Of a stretch of 64,000 nucleotides of DNA, positions 8,419-16,300 are shown piece after piece (the stretch's first letter is position 1; each line of letters starts with the position of its first letter). Location of the stretch: positions 5,642,001 through 5,706,000 of the forward strand of contig OY762824.1 of the NCBI GenBank assembly GCA_963666465.1. Direction: 5' to 3'. The position numbers and the translations under genes were made by a program. The DNA is from VXYL01 sp963666465 (GTDB lineage: Bacteria; Pseudomonadota; Gammaproteobacteria; Pseudomonadales; Azotimanducaceae). The notes beneath the pieces were generated by a model. It was not told the DNA's origin. It ran no database searches and was given only the letters and a program-made list of their open reading frames with translations.

Positions 8419-11014
8419 ATGCTCCCTCCCGTTCCTTCGCGGAGGCACGCCAGTCGGCCACCCGTACCAAGGTTTCCATCCAGGCGAGGCGGAATGGACC
8501 GAAGCGGGCCAGCAGGTCGCGGGTGCGCTCTGTCCAACTCTCTCGGGTGGTCTCGTCCCAGCCGAGTTCCATCAACGACAGAGTGATGGGTCCGCCAGGC
8601 CAACGCTCTCCGCCGCCGAGGTCGACGGGGTCCAACTCGTCGCCTTCCCATACGCCGCGGGCGAACCTGGTGCCGACTCGATCCGGATCCGTTGGGGCCC
8701 GCTCCCTCGGCAGGGCCCGGAGATTCATTCGAACCTTGCCGTGGTGGGCCGCCACGAGGTAGGCGGTCAGATCGGTGTTGCGCGACCATCCCTCCTGGGC
8801 CAGCAGCGCGAGCGCGGATGCAAGTTCATGACGGAAGTACGCGCGACCGTGACGCAGGTTCGATTTGACCGTCTTGGCGAGAGCTCCGTCGACCGTCTCC
8901 CCGTCTCGAAGACCCCGACGCATGGTCTCCTGGAATACGTCATGCACCTTCCCCAGATCATGCCAACGGGCGGCTCGAACGACCGCCGTCCTGGTGTCGG
9001 CATCGACCCGGAGCGCGTCGCACAGCACTCCGGCTTCCTTCTCCACATGTCGTAGGTGGGCGGCGAGCAACACGGGAGTGCCAATCTCGCTGCGCGGGTC
9101 TGCATCGTGTGTCTCGGACTCGCCGCCGAATTCCTTGTCTCGGGCATCCGGGCCCTGCCGGCTCTCCGTCCGGTCGCAGTCGGCGACAATGGGCCTGTCC
9201 TTCGGGTTCCCGGTGAAGCCCGTCGCTTCGCTGTACCCTCCCGCAGTGCTGTCTGCGAGGAGTACGATCCCGGGCCAGGGATCTTGGATGAGTCGAGTCC
9301 AGCCGGGAGGTGCCGTGTAAGTCGTTCCGTCCGCCGGCCGCCACTGGGGGTCGCGAACGAAAACGGACTGCTGCTTATTCAGCTTCTTGAGCCAGTCTCT
9401 AGCCGCGCCAATCGGGACCGAGCACAGTTCCTCCGCCTTGGGATGGGGCGACCTGTCGCCGATCCTGGCGATGTCCCGCCAGAAAACACGCACATCCGCG
9501 TCGTCGGCGTCGCGGACGTATGGCGAGATGTCGACGTCGAAGCCTGTGAGATCCGGGTCCGTGTCGAAGAGATCGTCGAGGTCCTTCCGGCGAATCACCC
9601 TGAGCGGCGGGGCAATGTCCGCCGCCGCCGGCAGCCTCGCCGGAGCCGCGTCCGTCAGCGTTCGCAGACGTTCGCGCGCCGCCTTCATGTCCTCGGCCGA
9701 ATAAGGAAGCGCGAGATTCTTGGCGGCCTTGGCGTCTTCGGCCTTAGCCAGAAGGTCCAACCAGATCACGTCGGCACCTTCATCGAGCTCCGCGTAGCGA
9801 TTGGCACGTCCGAAGCGCTGCACCATGGAGGACCAAGGAGCGAGTTCCGTCCACAGCACTGCGGCAGAGAGGTCGACGCCCGCCTCCACGGCCTGAGTCG
9901 CGACCGCGATCACATCGGCGGCACCCTCGTGTCCATCCTTTCCAACGATCTTCTCGAATTCCCGCCTACGGTCCGCCGGGCGGAAACGACCGTGTACCAG
10001 CGCAAGTTCGGGAGGAGTGGCCGCGCCCTTCAGCAATTTGCCGAGGGCTGCATGGACATCCTGCGCCCGCCGTACCCGGTTGAGGATCACCAAGGACATG
10101 CGTCCACGACGATGGCCGCCGAGGACGGCACGAGCAAGCTCAGTAACGTACGTGTTGATATGGGCGGCCTTGCTCGAGTCGGGAGCGAACGCGGCGGGCG
10201 CCAGCGTCTTCCTTGCATTCGCCAGTCGCCGAAGGCGATCACCGGATTCCCGTGAAGGATCCACCCGCATCAGCGCATTGGAGTTCTCCGCCGGCGGACA
10301 ATGGTCCACGGTTTTGAGCCAATCCGGTTCCAGCGTGGCCGAGATCCAAAGGCTGCGGGCAGAATTCGCATCGGTGCGTTCTGCCTGTGCGTGCTTCACG
10401 GCGTCGTGGCGTCTGAAGGCTTCCAGTTGAGCCGAGGTCGCTCGGCCCGCTCCCATGAGTTGCACTTCGTCGAAGACCCATTGCGCATCCGAGTGGAGTA
10501 GAGCGAACTCCATGGGCCAGATCGCACGGGACGAGGCGTAGCCCCGCATAAGCGCGCGGCTCAGAAGCATGTCTTGGGTACCAACGACGACGGCCGGACG
10601 TTCTGGGCAGTTGAGCCAATGTGCCGCCTCAACCCCGCCCATGAGCAAATGGACGTCTTGGGGCCCGGGAAGCAATCCGTTTCCTGCGCCCTGACGCATC
10701 AGCTTGCAGAACCAATCCCTGATCACGCCTGCCGTCTGCTCCACGAGCGTCCTCATCGGCAGGCACCAGATGAGCCGACGGGGCGTGGCTTCGGGAGCGC
10801 ACAGCCGGTGTGCGGCCCAGCCGAGCGTCACGCCAGCCGTCTTGCCCGAACCGGTTGGCGCAACTAGGACCTTTGGCCAAGGATCGGTCGCGAAACGCCT
10901 CTGCCACGCGTCAGGGCATTTGCCGGTGCCGAGCGCTGCTGCGTAGATCTCCTCCGCGTTCAAGGGCCGTAATCCTTCGTCTTTCCCGTGCCAGATAGGC
11001 TCGCATACGCACAC
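8405..11014 (-). CDS. cas3: Cas3 helicase-nuclease, helicase first and HD domain last
   Basis: This is about 869 residues from a GTG at 11014. The N-terminal superfamily 2 helicase has Walker A APTGSGKT, a DEVQ box (WVFDEVQLMG), ISATL, VATQAVEAGVDLSA and the arginine-finger motif QRFGRANRY. The C-terminal HD nuclease has RWHDLGKVHDVFQ, FRHELASALALL and AYLVAAHHGK. This reversed domain order is characteristic of type I-U/I-G Cas3. It should unwind and degrade DNA targeted by the effector. The frame continues upstream to 11200, but that region overlaps the oppositely oriented cas4-cas1 start, so a GTG start at 11014 is preferred. It is the first gene of the leftward operon. Confidence 0.93.
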   Translation of the reverse strand: MCVCEPIWHGKDEGLRPLNAEEIYAAALGTGKCPDAWQRRFATDPWPKVLVAPTGSGKTAGVTLGWAAHRLCAPEATPRRLIWCLPMRTLVEQTAGVIRDWFCKLMRQGAGNGLLPGPQDVHLLMGGVEAAHWLNCPERPAVVVGTQDMLLSRALMRGYASSRAIWPMEFALLHSDAQWVFDEVQLMGAGRATSAQLEAFRRHDAVKHAQAERTDANSARSLWISATLEPDWLKTVDHCPPAENSNALMRVDPSRESGDRLRRLANARKTLAPAAFAPDSSKAAHINTYVTELARAVLGGHRRGRMSLVILNRVRRAQDVHAALGKLLKGAATPPELALVHGRFRPADRRREFEKIVGKDGHEGAADVIAVATQAVEAGVDLSAAVLWTELAPWSSMVQRFGRANRYAELDEGADVIWLDLLAKAEDAKAAKNLALPYSAEDMKAARERLRTLTDAAPARLPAAADIAPPLRVIRRKDLDDLFDTDPDLTGFDVDISPYVRDADDADVRVFWRDIARIGDRSPHPKAEELCSVPIGAARDWLKKLNKQQSVFVRDPQWRPADGTTYTAPPGWTRLIQDPWPGIVLLADSTAGGYSEATGFTGNPKDRPIVADCDRTESRQGPDARDKEFGGESETHDADPRSEIGTPVLLAAHLRHVEKEAGVLCDALRVDADTRTAVVRAARWHDLGKVHDVFQETMRRGLRDGETVDGALAKTVKSNLRHGRAYFRHELASALALLAQEGWSRNTDLTAYLVAAHHGKVRMNLRALPRERAPTDPDRVGTRFARGVWEGDELDPVDLGGGERWPGGPITLSLMELGWDETTRESWTERTRDLLARFGPFRLAWMETLVRVADWRASAKEREGAYGDT

Positions 11015-11081
11015 CGCATAGCTTACCGCAAAGCGAGTCGTATATCGTTCTGCCTGAAAGCGAGTAACGGATGGCCTTTGG
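11015..11081. promoter_or_regulatory. divergent promoter region between cas3 and cas4-cas1, with paired direct repeats
   Basis: This 67-base gap separates the two divergent cas operons and must hold both promoters or share one. It contains two direct copies of AAAGCGAGT (11030-11038 and 11057-11065), 27 bases apart, flanking the AT-rich TATATCG. No consensus -35/-10 pair is convincing on either strand. The repeats could be operator sites; this is inference. Confidence 0.45.
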
Positions 11082-12824
11082 ATGTCGGAAGCGCCTGGCG
11101 AGAATCTCCATTGGACGTTGCGGCCCCAGCAGCGCCGCCTCCCCCTCCGCGTAAACCGCAAGCACGAAGGCTCGCCCCTCATCCCCGCCCGCATCCTCAA
11201 CGAGTTCGTCTATTGCCCGCGCCTCGCCTACCTCGAGTGGGTTCAGAAGGAATGGGGCGACACCGCAGACACCGTGGAGGGCAGGCATGTCCATCGGCGC
11301 GTCGACAAGCCGAGCGCCACCCCGCTCCCGGACCCCGATGACGATTTCGAGGACATGAAGCCGGTGCGTTCCGTGGAGCTATCCTCCACACGGCTGGACC
11401 TCGTCGCGAAGATCGACCTGCTCGAAGGCGCTGGCGACGAAGTTCGGCCGGTGGACTACAAGCGGGGCAGGCGTCCCCACATCGCACGCAAGGCATACGA
11501 CCCCGAGCGGGTTCAGCTTTGTGCCCAGGGCATGCTGCTCGAGGAGCACGGCTATCGGTGTTCGGAGGGAGTGCTGTATTTCGCGGCGTCTCGGGAACGG
11601 GTCACGGTGCGGTTCGACGACGAGCTGCGGCGCCTGACGCGGGAGTCGCTGGAAACGCTTCGCACCGTGGCGGAGGCTGGCCGGATACCGCCGCCGCTGG
11701 AGGACAGCCCCAAGTGCAACCGATGTTCGCTTGCGGGCATTTGCCTGCCGGACGAGACCAACCTGCTGCGGGCGGTTTCGGAGAGCGTCCGCCCACTGAG
11801 CGTGCGCCATGCTCGCGCGATGCCGGTGTACGTGCAGACGCACCGGGGCAAGGTGGCGAAGAAGGGCGAGCGCCTGGCCATCACCGTGGACGACGGCGAG
11901 CCGGTCCACGCACGCCTTGCCGACACGTCCCAACTGGTGCTGATGGGGAACGTGTACGTCACCACGCCCACGCTCCACGAGCTGATGCGGCGGGACATTC
12001 CCGTCTCGTGGCACTCCTACGGCGGTTGGTTCCTGGGCCACACGACCGGAACCGGGCACGGCAACGTTGAGTTGCGCACGGCGCAGTACCGGGGCTCCTT
12101 CGACGACCGCGTGTGCCTGAAGCTCGCTCGCGACTGGGTTCACGCCAAGATTCGGAACAGCCGCGTCCTGCTGCGTCGCAACTGGCGCGGGGAGGAAGAC
12201 GTGGCGCCGACGCTGCGCGCCTTGGCTCGGCTCTCCGAACAGGCGCGGCGGGCATCCAGCCTTCCTTCCCTTCTCGGCGTCGAGGGCGCTGCGGCTGCGC
12301 GCTACTTCGGGAGTTTCCCGAACATGCTCAAGGGCAGCGAGTCCGGACGCCCACAGTTTCAGATCGAGGGGCGCAACCGTCGGCCGCCCACCGACCCCGT
12401 GAACGCCATGCTTTCGTTCGGTTATGCGTTGCTGACGCGTGCGTTCGTGGTTGCGCTGTCGGCTGTCGGCTTCGACCCCTATCGGGGCTTCTTCCATCAG
12501 CCACGTTATGGGCGACCCGCCCTTGCACTCGACATGATGGAGCCGTTTCGCCCCCTGATCGTCGAATCCACGGTGCTGACGGCCGTGAACAACGGCGAGG
12601 TGCGGCCCACCGACTTCGTCGAATCGCCGCTCGGCACGAACCTCTCCGACACCGGAAGAAAACGCTTCATCGCAACGTTCGAGCGACGGATGACGCAGGA
12701 GATTTCGCATCCGCTGTTCGGCTATCGGGTGGAGTATCGCCGCCTGCTGGAGATTCAGGCGCGGCTGCTCGGCCGGTTCCTGACAGGCGAGATCCCGCAG
12801 TACCCGAACTTCATCACCAGGTGA
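11082..12824 (+). CDS. cas4-cas1: Cas4-Cas1 fusion, spacer acquisition
   Basis: This 580-residue fusion is typical of type I-U/I-G adaptation modules. The Cas4 part (to about residue 225) has FVYCPRLAYLEWVQ with the first cluster cysteine, the nuclease motif VDYKRG and the closing CNRCSLAGIC cysteines. The Cas1 part has the metal-binding residues E401 (GVEGAAA), H472 (FFHQPRYG) and D484 (ALDMMEPFR), so integrase activity should be intact. Cas4 trims and selects PAM-bearing prespacers, and Cas1 with Cas2 integrates them at the leader end. The ATG at 11082 has only a weak ribosome binding site; later in-frame starts cannot be excluded, though the LIPARILNEF core must be kept. cas2 follows 12 bases downstream. 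Confidence 0.94.
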   Translation: MSEAPGENLHWTLRPQQRRLPLRVNRKHEGSPLIPARILNEFVYCPRLAYLEWVQKEWGDTADTVEGRHVHRRVDKPSATPLPDPDDDFEDMKPVRSVELSSTRLDLVAKIDLLEGAGDEVRPVDYKRGRRPHIARKAYDPERVQLCAQGMLLEEHGYRCSEGVLYFAASRERVTVRFDDELRRLTRESLETLRTVAEAGRIPPPLEDSPKCNRCSLAGICLPDETNLLRAVSESVRPLSVRHARAMPVYVQTHRGKVAKKGERLAITVDDGEPVHARLADTSQLVLMGNVYVTTPTLHELMRRDIPVSWHSYGGWFLGHTTGTGHGNVELRTAQYRGSFDDRVCLKLARDWVHAKIRNSRVLLRRNWRGEEDVAPTLRALARLSEQARRASSLPSLLGVEGAAAARYFGSFPNMLKGSESGRPQFQIEGRNRRPPTDPVNAMLSFGYALLTRAFVVALSAVGFDPYRGFFHQPRYGRPALALDMMEPFRPLIVESTVLTAVNNGEVRPTDFVESPLGTNLSDTGRKRFIATFERRMTQEISHPLFGYRVEYRRLLEIQARLLGRFLTGEIPQYPNFITR

Positions 12825-12836
12825 GGAGGCGGCGCA

Positions 12837-13136
12837 GTGGACACGGACGAGAGAATCTACCTGGTCGTGTACGACATCGCCGACCCCAAGCGCTGGCGGT
12901 CGATCTTCAAGACCATGCACGGCTACGGCGACTGGGTTCAGCTTTCGGTCTTCCAGTGCAGGCTCACCCGAACCCGCCATGCGGAACTGATCGCAGACCT
13001 TGACCGCCTGATCCACCACGACGACGACCATGTGGTGATCGTGGACATCGGCCCGGCCGATCGCGTGGCTCCCCGCGTGGTGTCCCTGGGCAAGCGAGAG
13101 TACCACCCGGTGGAGCGTAACCCTGTTATTGTCTAG
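12837..13136 (+). CDS. cas2: Cas2, spacer acquisition
   Basis: This 99-residue protein has the ferredoxin-like Cas2 fold: the first strand YLVVYDIADPKRW ends in the conserved aspartate, followed by MHGYGDWVQLSVFQCRLT and DHVVIVDIGP. It bridges two Cas1 dimers in the integration complex. The start is GTG 12837, with GAGGAGGCG correctly spaced upstream and only 12 bases after cas4-cas1, so the two are cotranscribed. The array leader begins right after the stop. Confidence 0.94.
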   Translation: MDTDERIYLVVYDIADPKRWRSIFKTMHGYGDWVQLSVFQCRLTRTRHAELIADLDRLIHHDDDHVVIVDIGPADRVAPRVVSLGKREYHPVERNPVIV

Positions 13137-13339
13137 TTGCCGCTGGCATTGCGAGCGGTCCGGTGGTGCGCTCGACATGGGCGAGCGCTCGCCGAGGCGT
13201 GCTGTTTAGCAAATCAAGGTGTTACTGTTGCCTAGCGCGACCAAGATCGATAGTGTTCGGGCCCGTGGCCGGTGGGCGGCTTGACCACTCGCAGGCATCG
13301 GATGCGGGCCGGTAGAGTACCGACTCCCGCATGGGTGCC
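13137..13339 (+). promoter_or_regulatory. CRISPR leader
   Basis: These 203 bases separate the cas2 stop from the first repeat and hold no gene. Polarity supports a leader here: the repeat at the far end of the array is the decayed one. A possible promoter is TTGCCT (13228-13233), 17 bases, TAGTGT (13251-13256), which is plausible but weak. A TTGACC at 13281 has no suitable -10. Leader-anchoring sites for integration cannot be identified without relatives to align. Confidence 0.65.
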
Positions 13340-16300
13340 GTTTCCGCCCTCGCTTGAGGGCGGCCTCATTGAAGCCTTCAATGAGGCCGCCCGCTCGCGC
13401 GGGCGGAGGTGCGTTTCCGCCCTCGCTTGAGGGCGGCCTCATTGAAGCGACGACCTGAGTGCCAAGGTGGGTGGGGAAGCCCGCGGGTTTCCGCCCTCGC
13501 TTGAGGGCGGCCTCATTGAAGCAACCTGCCCGTCTACCAGCATGAGGGGACGGCAGAGGTCGTGTTTCCGCCCTCGCTTGAGGGCGGCCTCATTGAAGCG
13601 ACTACCAGGGAGCCGTATCCAACATCCATTCCCAGGTTTCCGCCCTCGCTTGAGGGCGGCCTCATTGAAGCGCGCGGCTGATCAGTCGGCACGCGACGTC
13701 GGTGGTGATGTTTCCGCCCTCGCTTGAGGGCGGCCTCATTGAAGCTGGCGTCCGTGCGCGCGCTGGTTTGGCGACCGCGGCGTTTCCGCCCTCGCTTGAG
13801 GGCGGCCTCATTGAAGCCAGCGTCTTCTCGGCGGCTCGACCGCCGCTGGATGCTGTTTCCGCCCTCGCTTGAGGGCGGCCTCATTGAAGCTTCACCGGCT
13901 GCGGCAACTGATCGTGGTCCTGGACGATGTTTCCGCCCTCGCTTGAGGGCGGCCTCATTGAAGCTGCCCTTGGCTGGCGAGCGGGACACTCTCGAAGCGG
14001 CGTTTCCGCCCTCGCTTGAGGGCGGCCTCATTGAAGCTCGGTGGGTGTCGTGAAAGCCTGGGCAAGGACGCCAGTGTTTCCGCCCTCGCTTGAGGGCGGC
14101 CTCATTGAAGCGTCAACTTCAACGCCGCGTTCATGCGCGGCTTCGGGTTTCCGCCCTCGCTTGAGGGCGGCCTCATTGAAGCCCGTGTCCATCTGGTCTC
14201 TCCCTCTTCTCTCTACCACGTTTCCGCCCTCGCTTGAGGGCGGCCTCATTGAAGCGAGACGGTGGTTTCCGCCGCGTCCGGCTGCAAGTACGGTTTCCGC
14301 CCTCGCTTGAGGGCGGCCTCATTGAAGCCTCGTGTTTTTGGTTCTCGCGGTGGCGAGCCTGCTCGTTTCCGCCCTCGCTTGAGGGCGGCCTCATTGAAGC
14401 GGGTCGGGTCGCGGCGGGCTAGGGCGATGGCTGCGCGTTTCCGCCCTCGCTTGAGGGCGGCCTCATTGAAGCAGGGTCAACGATGGCGCGGACTTTGTCG
14501 GCCGGTATCGTTTCCGCCCTCGCTTGAGGGCGGCCTCATTGAAGCTGATCGCCTCCCGCTCGGACGTGGCGCAGCTGATCGAGGTGTTTCCGCCCTCGCT
14601 TGAGGGCGGCCTCATTGAAGCAGATGTGGGCGGTGGTGGTGCTGACGCTTGCCGTCGCGTTTCCGCCCTCGCTTGAGGGCGGCCTCATTGAAGCGCCTTG
14701 GGCTTGGGCGGCGCGGGCATTTTCACTAGCCGTTTCCGCCCTCGCTTGAGGGCGGCCTCATTGAAGCGTCCCCCAAAAAAAGGGGCGCGACCTCTCGGTC
14801 ACAGTTTCCGCCCTCGCTTGAGGGCGGCCTCATTGAAGCGTCTTGGGGGTCATTGCCATCCTCGCGGCGCTGGCGGTTTCCGCCCTCGCTTGAGGGCGGC
14901 CTCATTGAAGCCAGCGCTTGCTCGGTGGCTCGACCGCCGCCGGATGCTGTTTCCGCCCTCGCTTGAGGGCGGCCTCATTGAAGCCCGGAGCCGTCGCACA
15001 CGGCGAGGTCGTACACGCCCGTTTCCGCCCTCGCTTGAGGGCGGCCTCATTGAAGCGAGTGCGATCAGATAGGTGGCTGTCGAATCCTTGCCGGTTTCCG
15101 CCCTCGCTTGAGGGCGGCCTCATTGAAGCTGTGGACGCGCGCGCCCACCGTGATGTCGGTCATTTCGTTTCCGCCCTCGCTTGAGGGCGGCCTCATTGAA
15201 GCCGCCGGACACGTGGCTCTGGGAGCAGCTGGCGGAGGCGTTTCCGCCCTCGCTTGAGGGCGGCCTCATTGAAGCGGCCCGTGTTGTAGCGACCCGGCAA
15301 CACCCCCGCCGCGTTTCCGCCCTCGCTTGAGGGCGGCCTCATTGAAGCCGCCGCCGGAGGAGGGGCGATCGGACTCGACCTGGATGTTTCCGCCCTCGCT
15401 TGAGGGCGGCCTCATTGAAGCTCTGTTCCTCTTCCGGGAGGGGAATCCCCCCGACAGAGTTTCCGCCCTCGCTTGAGGGCGGCCTCATTGAAGCGCGCCG
15501 CCGAGGCCCCGTCCTGCGCCCCTAAAAGGCGCGTTTCCGCCCTCGCTTGAGGGCGGCCTCATTGAAGCCTCCACACCTCACGCGCTCGACGACGTGCGGC
15601 GTGCAGTGGTTTCCGCCCTCGCTTGAGGGCGGCCTCATTGAAGCATGTAGTCGATCTGCCGCACGTTCGGCAGTTCCATCACGTTTCCGCCCTCGCTTGA
15701 GGGCGGCCTCATTGAAGCCGAGGCCTGCCGGGTGGCGGGCGCCTCCGCGCAGGCTGGTTTCCGCCCTCGCTTGAGGGCGGCCTCATTGAAGCAACAGCTC
15801 GCCTGACGAGGTTTTCTGGACCTGGACGGTGTTTCCGCCCTCGCTTGAGGGCGGCCTCATTGAAGCGGCTTGGGCTTGGGCGCGGGCATTTTCACCAGCC
15901 GGCCGTTTCCGCCCTCGCTTGAGGGCGGCCTCATTGAAGCCAGACTGAGGTCGGGGCCCCGGCCTCCAAGACGGTGTTTCCGCCCTCGCTTGAGGGCGGC
16001 CTCATTGAAGCCTGCGCGGCGGGCGCGACTTCCAAGAATGGGAACGCGTTTCCGCCCTCGCTTGAGGGCGGCCTCATTGAAGCGGTCCGCCCCGGCTGTG
16101 GGCGGGGAGGTCCGCCAGGGGTTTCCGCCCTCGCTTGAGGGCGGCCTCATTGAAGCCTCCCGCGATGGCCGCGATTTCCGCACCCTCCGGGTGGTTTCCG
16201 CCCTCGCTTGAGGGCGGCCTCATTGAAGCTCCTCGAGGGACGGCAGGGAATTCCGCACCCTCCGTGGTTTCCGCCCTCGCTTGAGGGCGGCCTCATTGAA

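Noticed and set aside
13281..13318. Leader promoter TTGACC with TAGAGT
   Set aside because: The spacing of 26 bases is too long for sigma70; the TTGCCT-17-TAGTGT pair at 13228-13256 fits better, though it is weak.
13376..13412. Spacer 1 as a tracrRNA-like anti-repeat of a type II or V system
   Set aside because: It sits at normal spacer length between two intact repeats and no cas9 or cas12 is present; a captured repeat-like protospacer is simpler.
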